NCBI RefSeq assembly: GCF_000188055.2
Contig: NZ_AEUZ02000001.1
Coordinates: 758,001 to 822,000 of the forward strand
Source of the DNA: Streptococcus urinalis 2285-97
Lineage (GTDB): Bacteria; Bacillota; Bacilli; Lactobacillales; Streptococcaceae
Direction: 5' to 3'
Length of the DNA stretch: 64,000 bases
Shown: piece after piece, positions 41,547-50,458 of the stretch
How the letters are laid out: every line of letters starts with the position of its first letter
Numbering within the stretch: position 1 is the first letter of the stretch
Notes under the pieces: generated by a model
Told to the model about the DNA's origin: nothing
Seen by the model: the letters and a program-made list of their open reading frames with translations, nothing else
Database searches by the model: none
Translations under genes and position numbers: made by a program

Positions 41547-41899
41547 TGGGAATAATAGAATTAGATGCAAAATACTTCGCAAACTTCGGTAAAGTCCCCC
41601 CTTATAAAGCGACAGAAATAATTGGAAAAGGCTATCCAGATGATTTTATCACCCCAGGAGAGGAAAAGAACTTCCTTATTTTGAATCAAGAAAAAGCATG
41701 GATTGTCCATGCAGATTCATTAGTATCTGTAGCTGAAGAGTTAGAAGGATTCTTAGGGATGTCCGTGGATGATTTCATTATGGTTTCTCTTGGAACACCG
41801 TATCATAAGAGATTTATATTTAATGATGATTACGAGATTTGGGAAAGCTACTTTAAAAAATTAAGAGAGGCCTATTATTCGGACCAATCTTTTAAATAG
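41546..41899 (+). CDS. Hypothetical protein (117 aa)
   Basis: 117 aa, coupled to the ASCH-like gene. Mixed alpha/beta, acidic, aromatic; start MGIIELDAKYFANFGKVPPY. I recognise no family. Its 3' end overlaps the convergent zinc-site gene by 25 nt. Confidence 0.5.
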   Translation: MGIIELDAKYFANFGKVPPYKATEIIGKGYPDDFITPGEEKNFLILNQEKAWIVHADSLVSVAEELEGFLGMSVDDFIMVSLGTPYHKRFIFNDDYEIWESYFKKLREAYYSDQSFK

Positions 41900-42786
41900 A
41901 ATTTATTTAAAAGATTACTGTCGGGGGTCTCTCCTTTTAAGAGACGGATTTTTAAATTTGAAGTGACGAAAAATTTTCCCCAAATATAGAGATGGAAGGG
42001 CTCACCAGATTGACAATGTTTTAATAATTTTTGATGTTGCTGGATATTTTCTTTTAAAACATCCGCATTGATAAACACTGCAGGTTTCTCAAAATAGGCA
42101 TCATCAAGTTGACATTTTTGTTCAAATTCTAACAAAATCAAAAGTTGACCATTTTTGTTTCTTACTTTTTTAGCACTAGCTTTACCATGATGGATTTTCT
42201 CCTCAAAAGATAGCTTGTAATGTCCGTGACGCAATTCATAAAAGAAAGAATCTAGTGGTCCAGTTGTACCGTTGAAATTAACGATATCTTTTGGATGTGA
42301 GAGAAAGTGGTTAACGGTTGACGATAATTTTGAAAGACGAGTAGAACGGTGTTTAACTGTTGGAAACTCAAAATCAGATTGATATGTCTGACTGTTTTTC
42401 CCAGTTGAATAGTTCTTCTGAGAAGTTCCAACTTCTTCATAAGATGTTGGGTTACTTGAAGATAAATTGATAATTAAGTCTTCAGAAGGTTTATAAGTAT
42501 GCGTATTTTTTTTCTTAGTAGAGCGTTTTATAACTTTAGTTATTTTAGAAATATTTGGGCATGAGGTGGTGTGCTTGCCATCATATCCACTCCGATATTT
42601 AAAGTATGGAGGAACCTTCCATTTATCTGGAGAGCTTCTTACATTGACTAAGGTTACGGGCACGTCACAGTTTTTATTACACCTGAATTCATCTGAATCA
42701 AGAGGACGCTTATGGAAGTAGGCATAGGCCTCTTGGGGTGATATGTCATCTTTGAAATGTTTCGAATATGCATGGTCGTGTTTCAT
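41875..42786 (-). CDS. Minus-strand protein with N-terminal zinc site (303 aa)
   Basis: 303 aa; AAGAGG before ATG, with TAAAAT as a likely -10. N-terminus has a C36-x3-C40 and H72-x3-C76 arrangement, like a small zinc-binding domain in competence CoiA-type or restriction-like proteins; residues 85-165 are Ser/Thr/Lys-rich and probably disordered; the C-terminal 130 residues form a mixed domain ending SGEPFHLYIWGKFFVTSNLK. Only leftward gene of the element, so it is expressed separately. Function unknown. Confidence 0.6.
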   Translation of the reverse strand: MKHDHAYSKHFKDDISPQEAYAYFHKRPLDSDEFRCNKNCDVPVTLVNVRSSPDKWKVPPYFKYRSGYDGKHTTSCPNISKITKVIKRSTKKKNTHTYKPSEDLIINLSSSNPTSYEEVGTSQKNYSTGKNSQTYQSDFEFPTVKHRSTRLSKLSSTVNHFLSHPKDIVNFNGTTGPLDSFFYELRHGHYKLSFEEKIHHGKASAKKVRNKNGQLLILLEFEQKCQLDDAYFEKPAVFINADVLKENIQQHQKLLKHCQSGEPFHLYIWGKFFVTSNLKIRLLKGETPDSNLLNKFYLKDWSE

Positions 42787-42857
42787 ATATAGAACCTCTT
42801 CTTGTAGTTACTTTATTTTACCACTAATTTATTATTTATAGAAAGCGTGTAATTAAC

Positions 42858-43859
42858 ATGATAGAAAAAATAGAAAAGATTTTTTTGACCATAACAAATG
42901 GTCCACTTGGCCAATTCATTCAACGGATTGTTTCTTGGTTTCAAGAGAATGTTATAAAAAGAAAACTCATCATTTTTAGCCTTTTAATGACGGTGTGGAT
43001 TGGTCTCTTACTTTCAGCGATATTATCTCCGGAAAGGAAAACTTATTCACCAGATCAATTAAAAACGAAGCAAATATTTTCAAATGAATCTGGTGAAATT
43101 AATTTGATTAGTCAGCTCTATTCTCCAGAGACTGGAATTATTGTTCTTCAGTTTGAAACGAATGATGCTACTTCCAATATTGATCGTGGAATTGATACTA
43201 ATAGACTAGAATGGAAGCTCTACTCAAAACAGAAGTCACTAAACGCTACTATGGACGTCGTACCAATCATTGATAAAAAAATATCGGTTATCATACATAA
43301 TGTACCAAAAGATTTTGAAGCTTTTGCTATCGATATCAAAAATAAAACAGTAGTTGTTAAAGATGTTGATGTAGATTTAGATACGACTCCATCCTCAGCT
43401 AGGAGTAACAAATCAGCTCAAAGTTCTCCAACTAGTACAGTTCAGTTTTTTATAGCTAAGGAGAATCCAGAATTAAAATCTAAAGTAATTAAGAATACCA
43501 CACGAGAACAGTTTACTTTATCTGAGATTAAACAGGAACTCAAATTTCAAAAAAGTCAAAAAACCAAGCTAAACAATTCGATTATTAAACTAAAAAATTC
43601 AATTGCTGATGATGAGAGCACAAAAATAAATCTTAATAATGAGGCTAAATATTTATCAGGTGATGACCTTGTTCAGAATCAAAATGATATAGAGTCAATC
43701 AATTCTAATATGGAGTCAAAAAACCAATCCATTGATACTGCTAATCAGAATATAGAAAAAGTAAAAGAAAAAATTAAGTCTCTTAAAAAGAAAGAGGCTG
43801 CTGTTAAAAATGGTACTTTTGAATTCTCTAGTTCAATAGTAACCATTCAAAAGAATTAA
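42858..43859 (+). CDS. Single-pass membrane protein with coiled coil
   Basis: 333 aa. One transmembrane helix at about residues 37-57 (LIIFSLLMTVWIGLLLSAIL), then a beta-rich outer domain (60-190) and a C-terminal coiled coil (225-315). Not a recognised T4SS subunit, but size and topology fit an envelope component of the transfer apparatus. Weak RBS; own transcription start likely in 42787-42857. Confidence 0.55.
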   Translation: MIEKIEKIFLTITNGPLGQFIQRIVSWFQENVIKRKLIIFSLLMTVWIGLLLSAILSPERKTYSPDQLKTKQIFSNESGEINLISQLYSPETGIIVLQFETNDATSNIDRGIDTNRLEWKLYSKQKSLNATMDVVPIIDKKISVIIHNVPKDFEAFAIDIKNKTVVVKDVDVDLDTTPSSARSNKSAQSSPTSTVQFFIAKENPELKSKVIKNTTREQFTLSEIKQELKFQKSQKTKLNNSIIKLKNSIADDESTKINLNNEAKYLSGDDLVQNQNDIESINSNMESKNQSIDTANQNIEKVKEKIKSLKKKEAAVKNGTFEFSSSIVTIQKN

Positions 43860-43874
43860 GAGTTAAGTTAAATT

Positions 43875-44003
43875 ATGGAAAACGTTTTATATGTTTTGCT
43901 TATCAAATTATTGGGAATACTTGGTCTAACTGTACTATATCTAATTGCTATTTTAATTATAATAATTATTACAATACATAGGAGAATTGAAAATGAAAAC
44001 TAA
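43875..44003 (+). CDS. Small membrane protein (42 aa)
   Basis: 42 aa, with a very hydrophobic centre (VLYVLLIKLLGILGLTVLYL and an Ile run) and a charged end. It overlaps the next start by 11 nt. No clear RBS, so confidence is limited. Function unknown. Confidence 0.4.
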   Translation: MENVLYVLLIKLLGILGLTVLYLIAILIIIIITIHRRIENEN

Positions 44004-44823
44004 ACTAAAAAAGATTATTCCTGAGGATAAAAAAGGAATTCAATTATCATTACTAATTTTTTTTAATTGGCTCATAAAATTTTTGTCTAGATGGACCTTT
44101 TTAATTCTATTAATGATTTGCATCGCTGGTCTTTGTGGTCGTGCTGCTCGGACGAGTGATTCAATTCATTTTATTCATGGAATATTTTTCATTCTTTTGG
44201 TAATAGAACTTTTAAAAATTAGACCAGGTAGAGAGTATAAATCATTAAAAAAAATATTTGAAATATTATTGTTAAATATTTTTTTTACCTCTGCATTAGA
44301 ACAACAACTTACTGTCCCTTTGGTGAATAAAGCCCTTCAATTAACAAGTGTTTTTGCAATTATTTATATACTAGTCAGTTTCTTAAGTACAAAACTTTTA
44401 CACCATTATCTTTATAAAAAAGTTCTAAATAAATCGTATTTAGGTATTCGCAAACCAAGTGATCCTCGAATGCCAGAAGATAATGTCTATAATGATTTTA
44501 AGATTCAAGATGTTAATGAGCGCTTAAAAAAGATTAATCTAAATGCCGTTCAAAATACCTATCATGAGTTTGTTAGATTAGATGAAGTACATTTAGAAGA
44601 AGTTTACTTTAATAAAATTCCTTTTGATATAACAAAAATAGAACGAGAAATAATTTACAATAGGAGTTATCAAAAAATAAATTTAGATTTTCAACTTTAT
44701 CCTCTTGGTTTGCACTATTTTGGACATCGATTGATAAAACTTTCTACAAATTATTCTGATGCTACTTTTTATTATGCCTCTAAACTTTCTCTTAAATTAC
44801 GTAAAAAATTTAATATCAAATAA
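43993..44823 (+). CDS. Multi-pass membrane protein (276 aa)
   Basis: 276 aa from ATG at 43993 (AGGAGAA upstream). Four hydrophobic helices in the first 150 residues (about 14-28, 32-48, 60-74, 105-135), then a soluble C-terminal half with VHLEEVYFNKIPFDITKIER. Followed by a strong terminator, so it ends the 42.9-44.8 kb operon. No family recognised. Confidence 0.55.
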   Translation: MKTKLKKIIPEDKKGIQLSLLIFFNWLIKFLSRWTFLILLMICIAGLCGRAARTSDSIHFIHGIFFILLVIELLKIRPGREYKSLKKIFEILLLNIFFTSALEQQLTVPLVNKALQLTSVFAIIYILVSFLSTKLLHHYLYKKVLNKSYLGIRKPSDPRMPEDNVYNDFKIQDVNERLKKINLNAVQNTYHEFVRLDEVHLEEVYFNKIPFDITKIEREIIYNRSYQKINLDFQLYPLGLHYFGHRLIKLSTNYSDATFYYASKLSLKLRKKFNIK

Positions 44824-44827
44824 AAAA

Positions 44828-44866
44828 ATGAACTTCTAGAGAATACTACTAGAAGTTCATTTTTTA
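44828..44866 (+). terminator. Bidirectional terminator
   Basis: ATGAACTTCTAG/CTAGAAGTTCAT perfect stem flanked by A and T runs; ends the membrane-protein operon before the relaxosome region. Confidence 0.85.
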
Positions 44867-44883
44867 CCGAAAAACTAAAGTTA

Positions 44884-44919
44884 CCCCTTAACACCAAATA
44901 AAAATTTATCACTTATAAT
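44884..44919 (+). promoter_or_regulatory. CCCCTTAA-box promoter, site A
   Basis: CCCCTTAA at 44884-44891 and TATAAT at 44914-44919, first bases 30 nt apart, no -35 consensus. Drives the 88-aa coiled-coil gene. One of four promoters with identical spacing (see 50121, 54095, 57743). Confidence 0.6.
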
Positions 44920-44950
44920 GGTTCTATATTTTAGAAAAAGGAGAACACTA

Positions 44951-45217
44951 ATGGCAAGAAAAGATTTATCAAAAATTGATGCGGATCTTGAAACTGCAAA
45001 AGCAAAAGTAGCACTACTTGAAGAGGAAAGGAAAAAAGCTGAGGAAGAAAGCTTTCAAAAAATTGGTCAAGCATATTTTCAACTCAAGCGAAAAATGAAT
45101 AAGACAATTACCCATAAAGAAGTTTTATCTTCAATAAAACAAGAAATTGCTACACTAAAAAATGAGTCAAAAAATTTCCCAGCTGAAGTTCATTTGAGTG
45201 ATAAAAGCGATCAATAA
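44951..45217 (+). CDS. Small coiled-coil protein, possible relaxosome accessory
   Basis: 88 aa from ATG at 44951 with AAAGGAG upstream. Residues 5-45 form a coiled coil (LETAKAKVALLEEERKKAEE). Located just before the origin-like region, where MobC-like accessory proteins are often found; no ribbon-helix-helix seen. Function inferred from position. Confidence 0.55.
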   Translation: MARKDLSKIDADLETAKAKVALLEEERKKAEEESFQKIGQAYFQLKRKMNKTITHKEVLSSIKQEIATLKNESKNFPAEVHLSDKSDQ

Positions 45218-45675
45218 TATTTTGAATTGATCTTAAATTGATAAAAATTCCAACTTTTATCCTAAAAAATAGTGTGCTATAAATCAATTAAAAGATGTGC
45301 TATATGAAAAGAGGGATAAAAAAAGTGTGCTCTAACCTCTTTTTAGGGGTGTGCTATACTGACACACCTTGTGTGTCATAGGTAGGCTATGCCGAGAAAA
45401 TTGGGGACACTGGAAACGTTGATACTATCAACATATCCCGACTAGGGATATCGGTTTCCCTTATGCTCTTTTTTGACTTTAAACACAGATTAGACAATAG
45501 TCTATATCGATTAGTGTTTATGAGTTAAAAAAACCGCAAAAATAGAAAATTTATTTTCGTACTGTTGCGAGGTTTAGGTTTTATTTTTTGCTTCTTTTTG
45601 CTTTTTCCTCGTGAAAAGAAAAAAGAAGGGTGCATTTTTATTGTGCTACATTTTAGAAAATGGAGAAATCTTCAA
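45218..45675 (+). other. Non-coding origin-like region (oriT/oriV candidate)
   Basis: No credible gene in 458 bp. It holds the TGTGCTAT repeats, a GACACAC/GTGTGTC hairpin (45361-45377), ATAG/CTAT (45378-45390), and a three-way palindrome: GGAAAC/GTTTCC (45412-45417, 45454-45459) around GTTGATA/TATCAAC and ATATCCC/GGGATAT. Then AAACAC/GTGTTT with TAGAC/GTCTA (45480-45521). Flanked by relaxosome-like genes and 2 kb before the relaxase, it is the best place for oriT; a nick site cannot be named. Confidence 0.5.
45273..45357 (+). repeat. Four TGTGCTAT-type direct repeats
   Basis: TGTGCTAT at 45273-45280, 45296-45303 and 45350-45357, and TGTGCTCT at 45326-45333. Spacings 23, 30, 24 bp. Iteron-like; binding sites for an element protein (replication initiator or relaxosome) are the likely meaning. 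Confidence 0.6.
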
Positions 45676-46011
45676 ATGGTAAATATAAATAATAATGTGG
45701 AACTAAAAATTCGTGGTCTCGAAAAACAGGAAGTCGAATTTTTAAAATTACTTGCAAAGAAAAATAAGTTTTCTTCTCTAAACCAATTCTTAGTTTCAAT
45801 TTGTCGAGAAAAAATAGAGGTTGGAAAATTAAATAGAGCAGAACATTTATATATTACATACTTGGAAAATATAAATCAATCCTCGAACTTTATTTTAAAA
45901 CAAACTGAAAAACAAGTTAGACAACTTCAAGAATTTGAAAAACAAATGGATAGCTATGCTGATAAAATCTCAATGTGGTTGGAGTATGAAGGAGAGATAG
46001 AAGATGAGTAA
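45676..46011 (+). CDS. Relaxosome accessory-like protein (111 aa)
   Basis: 111 aa from ATG at 45676 (GGAG 11 nt upstream); a longer reading has no RBS. N-terminal ribbon-helix-helix-like pattern: VELKIRGLEKQEVEFLKLLA then FSSLNQFLVSICREKIE. C-terminal coiled coil. Proteins of this shape bind oriT and recruit the relaxase. Overlaps the next, similar gene by 8 nt. Confidence 0.65.
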   Translation: MVNINNNVELKIRGLEKQEVEFLKLLAKKNKFSSLNQFLVSICREKIEVGKLNRAEHLYITYLENINQSSNFILKQTEKQVRQLQEFEKQMDSYADKISMWLEYEGEIEDE

Positions 46012-46354
46012 AAAAAACATCCTGATTCGAAATGTTCCTGAATCATCTTTCCATCAACTTCATATGAAATCAAATGATTACCATTTTACAAGCTTTAATG
46101 AATTTATGCTTTCTCAAATAGAAAATATTGTTATTAATGACGGTTTAAACTTGTATCAAAATAAATTTGCTGAGACTTTAGAAAAAATAGTTGAACAACA
46201 AAAAGAAATATTAAATAATCAAAAGCGAATTGAAATAAATCAACTGGCTTTAAAAAATAAACAAATTATTGTTGAAGAATTGACAACTAATTGGCTTCAT
46301 TTTATGGATGATATCGATGCGTTAGCTGCAGAAAGAAATGCAGGAGAGCTATGA
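46004..46354 (+). CDS. Second ribbon-helix-helix-like accessory protein (116 aa)
   Basis: 116 aa with the same plan as the preceding protein: ILIRNVPESSFHQLHMKSND, TSFNEFMLSQIENIVI, then a coiled coil. Probably a diverged paralogue or hetero-partner in the relaxosome. Coupled on both sides by overlap. Confidence 0.6.
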   Translation: MSKKNILIRNVPESSFHQLHMKSNDYHFTSFNEFMLSQIENIVINDGLNLYQNKFAETLEKIVEQQKEILNNQKRIEINQLALKNKQIIVEELTTNWLHFMDDIDALAAERNAGEL

Positions 46355-47142
46355 TGAAGAAAAATAAATTTTTTACTGTAATGATTATTTTTTTGTCAAT
46401 TATTTTTGTTCAACCAAGAAGTAGACAATTTCTTGTATCAGTATTTACACATAATGATTTTGCTAGTCAGATTGGTATAAGTAATTCAACTGAAGAAAAA
46501 ATAATAATACTCAGTCCAGAAAATAAAAAAATAAATCAAGAGTTGGTTAATAAAAAATTTGAAGGACAACAAGTTATTCAAGTAAATGACCATGCTCAAT
46601 TTACACCAGAAGAACTGTCACTTAGTAAAAATTCATGGCAAAGTTTCTCACCTCTTGATTATTTAAATCGTGTACAGGTCGCAAATGCGATGTTGGGTAA
46701 AGAAATAATGCCGACTGTTCAGAGAGATGAAAGACTCACTGTAACACCTACAGGGTTTAGGAATAAAAAAATAATTATTAATGGAAAAGATGGCTATCTA
46801 TTTAATAGATGTCATCTCATTGGTTATCAATTAACGGGAGAAAATTCTAATCCTAAAAATTTAATGACAGGAACTCAAAATTTAAACGCAAACTTTGAAG
46901 ATGAAAAATCATCAATGGTCTACTATGAAAATATGGTGGCTCACTATATCAGATTGACAAATCATCATGTGAGATATCGTGTTTCACCACTATTTAAAAA
47001 TGTTGAGATGGTTGCAAGAGGCATTCGTATCGAGGCCCAAAGTGTGGAAGATAATCAGATATCGTTTGATATTTATATTTTTAATGTACAACCAGGATAC
47101 AAAATAAATTATTTAACAGGACATTCCGTAAAGGAAAATTAA
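46351..47142 (+). CDS. Secreted or anchored DNA/RNA non-specific endonuclease
   Basis: 263 aa. N-terminal hydrophobic helix (residues 5-21) for export or anchoring. Nuclease domain with NRCHLIGYQL in place of the usual DRGH motif (His is kept) and NLMTGTQNLNANFE as the following Asn block; this is the EndA/NucA-like family with beta-beta-alpha-metal fold. Coupled between relaxosome genes, so it may process DNA or help in DNA passage at the surface. The RCH variant occurs in Gram-positive members. Confidence 0.8.
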   Translation: MMKKNKFFTVMIIFLSIIFVQPRSRQFLVSVFTHNDFASQIGISNSTEEKIIILSPENKKINQELVNKKFEGQQVIQVNDHAQFTPEELSLSKNSWQSFSPLDYLNRVQVANAMLGKEIMPTVQRDERLTVTPTGFRNKKIIINGKDGYLFNRCHLIGYQLTGENSNPKNLMTGTQNLNANFEDEKSSMVYYENMVAHYIRLTNHHVRYRVSPLFKNVEMVARGIRIEAQSVEDNQISFDIYIFNVQPGYKINYLTGHSVKEN

Positions 47143-47152
47143 AGGAGAAAAA

Positions 47153-47620
47153 ATGGCCCAAGAAATTCGCAATAGAAGACATGTTTATTTAACTGATGAA
47201 ACAATATATCAGTTAGCTGAGATTACAGAATTTTTAAAGTCAAGCCAAATGACATTTAAACAGGAACGTAATCATTCACAAATTATTAATCTAATTATTT
47301 CTACTTTTTATGACCTATTTATCAAGGGAAATGAGTCGAAAAATTACTTTGAGTTACTTGGTCAATATCAAAAGGGACAATTTGATTATCTAAATAGAAT
47401 GGAGTCAACACTTAAATCATTTCAAAAACAAATAGATTTACTTCAATATTTAGAGCTAACAAATTTCCATGCAATCTCAAAAGGAACACAATTTGACATT
47501 CAAGATTTAGAATCTATTCATTCAAAAATTGATCCTCAACAACATGAATTAATTGCTCGTATTGAAGATATTATTAAAGCAGATATTGCAAGAGGTCAAA
47601 CTCAAAAACATTATCATTAG
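47153..47620 (+). CDS. Third small DNA-binding-like protein (155 aa)
   Basis: 155 aa, AAAGGAG before ATG. N-terminus RNRRHVYLTDETIYQLAEIT and NHSQIINLIISTFYDLFI resemble a ribbon-helix-helix, followed by helical segments. It directly precedes the relaxase, as accessory proteins do. Family not named with certainty. Confidence 0.6.
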   Translation: MAQEIRNRRHVYLTDETIYQLAEITEFLKSSQMTFKQERNHSQIINLIISTFYDLFIKGNESKNYFELLGQYQKGQFDYLNRMESTLKSFQKQIDLLQYLELTNFHAISKGTQFDIQDLESIHSKIDPQQHELIARIEDIIKADIARGQTQKHYH

Positions 47621-47650
47621 TATTTAGTTATCAATTAGAAGGAGATAACA

Positions 47651-50011
47651 TTGAGTGAACAAACAAGTCCTGGAATAACTTTTATGTTACAGTACACAGA
47701 AGCTAACAGCGGTTACGTGGATTATACCAATCGTTCAGAAGCTGTTTCAATTAATAATGAGTTAGCTTTAACGAAAGATCAAAAAACATTTGAGGATATC
47801 ACTGAAGAACAACTCGTTTCAATTCAAGAAACGGTACCAGAACAAAAACTAAACTTCAAAGAATATATTGATTACATGAATAGATCATATGCTACTGAAA
47901 AACAAAATGAAGATGTGACGGCGATCTTTAACCAAGAATCTAACTATCTTCAAAGAGGAAAGATTTCTGAATTAAAGCAGAATTTAGAAGAAGCTTATAA
48001 GAATAATTCTCTTTTATGGCAGGGTGTTATTTCTTTTGATAATTCTTTTTTAGAAAGTCAAGGTCTGTATGATAAAGCTACTGGTCAAGTTGACCAACAA
48101 GCAATAAAAAATGTGATTAGAGATGCAATGCCAAAAATGATTGAGAAAGAAGGATTATCTGAATCAGCTTTCTGGTGGGGAAACATTCATCTTAATACAG
48201 ATAACATTCATGTTCATATTGGTTTGTCTGAAATTAAATCAGACAGAGAAAAAATATTTTACGCTCCTCGAGGACGGATGGAATATAAGGGGAACTTCTC
48301 CCAAAAATCTATTCAAAAATTTAAAAGTGAAATATATAATGGTTTGATCAATGAAGAAACAAGATCAATTATTTTAAGGCAAGAACAAATTCTTTCAAAT
48401 ATAAAAACAGATCTCTTAAATAATGTGCTAGATCATAGTCAAACAATCACTTCAGCTGAAAAAAATTTTTTGGAACAGGCCTTCAATCATTTACCAAATC
48501 ACCGAGTATCATATAAATCAAATGCGAAAGATTTTGCGGTTAGTAAATTCTTTATTAATAGATATATTGATTCTTATCTTATGAATGAGGGAAAAGCTGA
48601 ATTTGATAACTATCTATCTGAAACAGTAACTTTTTTAAAAACATATGATGCAGCCTATTCAGGAATTAAAGGACAAAAATTTGATAAGTTACGATATGTT
48701 AATGGCCAAGCTATACGTTCTGAAGAATCTTCCCAAGGATATGACTTAGATAAATTATTAAACAAACGTATTAATGAGTTGAGAGAGCGATTAGGAAATA
48801 AAATACTATCAAAGTTTAAAGAAGAGGGCCCGCATTTTCAATCAATTCAGCTGAAAAAAAATTTGGATCAGTTTTCTTTCAAAAATCAAGAAAAAATATT
48901 ATCACAATGTCCAGATGCAAGCGTGATAAAGGATGCTTCGGGATGGCAAAAATTGGGCTTTAAAGTTTCAAAGGATATTAAGCCAATACTGATTTCTAAA
49001 CCAGTGTATGAATCTTATGATAAATATGGAAATGGTATTGGAGAAGTTAGTTACACATTAAAACCATTCTATGATATTAGCCAGGTATATAATGATATAG
49101 CTAATAAGCAATTAAATTTAAAAGATTTATCAATACTCAGTACAAATGAACTACGTCAATTAGTGGATGCTGCAAAGAAGAAAGAAAATCCTAATCAAAA
49201 AGAGCGACAGGAATTAGGGACCTATCGCTTTGCTTTGAAATTAAGAGGTATTGAAGATGAACGTGCTATGCTATTAGTCACTTCCCAGTTACTAAATTCT
49301 GTCCAACCAATTGATAGTGATAAAGCTTTTCTAACTGTCAAAAAAGAAGAAGTGACAGAAAGACTAAAACTAACTGAATTACAGTTAAAGCCCAATTATC
49401 AATTGACCCAAGTAGAACTAAATGAGAAAAAAGAACTAAGTGATAAATATGTCAATTGTGTACAATATCCAATAAAAAAATCAGATGACATCAGTGTTCA
49501 AAAACCCATAAATCAATTATTAAAGGAAATGAAGTCATTAGAAAGCTTAAAGGATGAAACTATTTTGACATATGTAAAAGGTTTTGAAGTTTCTAAAAGT
49601 AACTATATTGAAGAACTGAGAAATCAAATTACTATTTTTAAATTAAAGAATACGATTTATCATAATAATCACTTAATTGAGCAATCGTCTAATAATCAAT
49701 CAGGTGAGTTGCTAAAACAGCAGAATGCAATTCACTTTAAAGAACTAAAAGAATTATATAAAAAGCTAAATCCTCCTGATAAAGAAAGTCAAAACCAGAT
49801 AGCGCAAAGCGTATCTAAACAATTGTCACAGAATCGCCAACAAAAACAAATACTTCAGACTGAAAAAGTCCCATTTAAGCCCAGTAATGATTTTATGAAA
49901 GGGTTATCTAGTGTTCTAAGAGGCGCAGGAAGAAGCAATAAAAAAGCTCTTGAAGAACGTATTAGAAGCGATGAAAGAGCTGAGAGGGAGGAAAGAGGAT
50001 TAGGACTATAG
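47651..50011 (+). CDS. MobP2-type relaxase
   Basis: 786 aa from a TTG (GAAGGAGA upstream). Relaxase domain in the first 300 residues: N-terminal PGITFMLQYTEANSGYVDYT with Tyr22/Tyr25 as catalytic candidates, and the histidine triad H180-x6-H187-x-H189 (HLNTDNIHVHI) for metal. Rest is helical/coiled coil with a basic end. Pattern matches MobP2-family relaxases of Firmicute ICEs, which nick oriT and pilot the strand. A terminator follows. Confidence 0.88.
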   Translation: MSEQTSPGITFMLQYTEANSGYVDYTNRSEAVSINNELALTKDQKTFEDITEEQLVSIQETVPEQKLNFKEYIDYMNRSYATEKQNEDVTAIFNQESNYLQRGKISELKQNLEEAYKNNSLLWQGVISFDNSFLESQGLYDKATGQVDQQAIKNVIRDAMPKMIEKEGLSESAFWWGNIHLNTDNIHVHIGLSEIKSDREKIFYAPRGRMEYKGNFSQKSIQKFKSEIYNGLINEETRSIILRQEQILSNIKTDLLNNVLDHSQTITSAEKNFLEQAFNHLPNHRVSYKSNAKDFAVSKFFINRYIDSYLMNEGKAEFDNYLSETVTFLKTYDAAYSGIKGQKFDKLRYVNGQAIRSEESSQGYDLDKLLNKRINELRERLGNKILSKFKEEGPHFQSIQLKKNLDQFSFKNQEKILSQCPDASVIKDASGWQKLGFKVSKDIKPILISKPVYESYDKYGNGIGEVSYTLKPFYDISQVYNDIANKQLNLKDLSILSTNELRQLVDAAKKKENPNQKERQELGTYRFALKLRGIEDERAMLLVTSQLLNSVQPIDSDKAFLTVKKEEVTERLKLTELQLKPNYQLTQVELNEKKELSDKYVNCVQYPIKKSDDISVQKPINQLLKEMKSLESLKDETILTYVKGFEVSKSNYIEELRNQITIFKLKNTIYHNNHLIEQSSNNQSGELLKQQNAIHFKELKELYKKLNPPDKESQNQIAQSVSKQLSQNRQQKQILQTEKVPFKPSNDFMKGLSSVLRGAGRSNKKALEERIRSDERAEREERGLGL

Positions 50012-50081
50012 TTTTAGGTAAGAAGAAAGCAAAAAACAAGAAGCTATATTTCACCTCAAAACCACACTAATTAAACATATT

Positions 50082-50107
50082 GACTACAAAAAATTGTAGT
50101 CTTTTTT
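50082..50107 (+). terminator. Terminator after relaxase gene
   Basis: GACTACAA/TTGTAGTC, AAAA loop, six T. Confidence 0.85.
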
Positions 50108-50120
50108 ATTTGTCTTTTTT

Positions 50121-50156
50121 CCCCTTAATGCATGCTATTTATATATCTACTATTCT
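50121..50156 (+). promoter_or_regulatory. CCCCTTAA-box promoter, site B
   Basis: CCCCTTAA at 50121-50128, TATTCT at 50151-50156, first bases 30 nt apart, no -35 consensus. Precedes the 86-aa gene and toprim operon. CCCTTAATGCA is nearly repeated at site C. Confidence 0.55.
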
Positions 50157-50177
50157 TAATATCAAGGAGGAAAACAA

Positions 50178-50438
50178 ATGAAATTACTTTTTCCAGATTT
50201 TGAAATGCAAGACTTTGATTTTAATGAATTTTGGTTAATCAAAGCTATTAATGATGAGTCAAAAGACGTTTTATTTGAAGGACGTGGAAAGAACGCTGAT
50301 TTAGAGGTTGTTCTTAACTATGCATCAAATGAAGATGATTTTAAACTCTTATCTGTTGGAGAACTGATCGTTCTATCCTCTCATCAATTTGTTGTTGATG
50401 ACGAGGAAAATTATCAACCAATAATTGAACTCTTTTAA
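50178..50438 (+). CDS. Hypothetical acidic protein (86 aa)
   Basis: 86 aa, strongly acidic with many Phe/Asp (FPDFEMQDFDFNEFWLIKAI). AAGGAGGA before ATG. First gene of the operon with the toprim protein. Acidity might suggest a DNA mimic, but there is no evidence beyond composition. Confidence 0.55.
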   Translation: MKLLFPDFEMQDFDFNEFWLIKAINDESKDVLFEGRGKNADLEVVLNYASNEDDFKLLSVGELIVLSSHQFVVDDEENYQPIIELF

Positions 50439-50458
50439 AGAAAGGATAAAAAATTTAT

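Noticed and set aside
45273..45357. TGTGCTAT repeats read as CRISPR
   Set aside because: Eight-bp repeats with irregular short spacing; iteron-like, not CRISPR.
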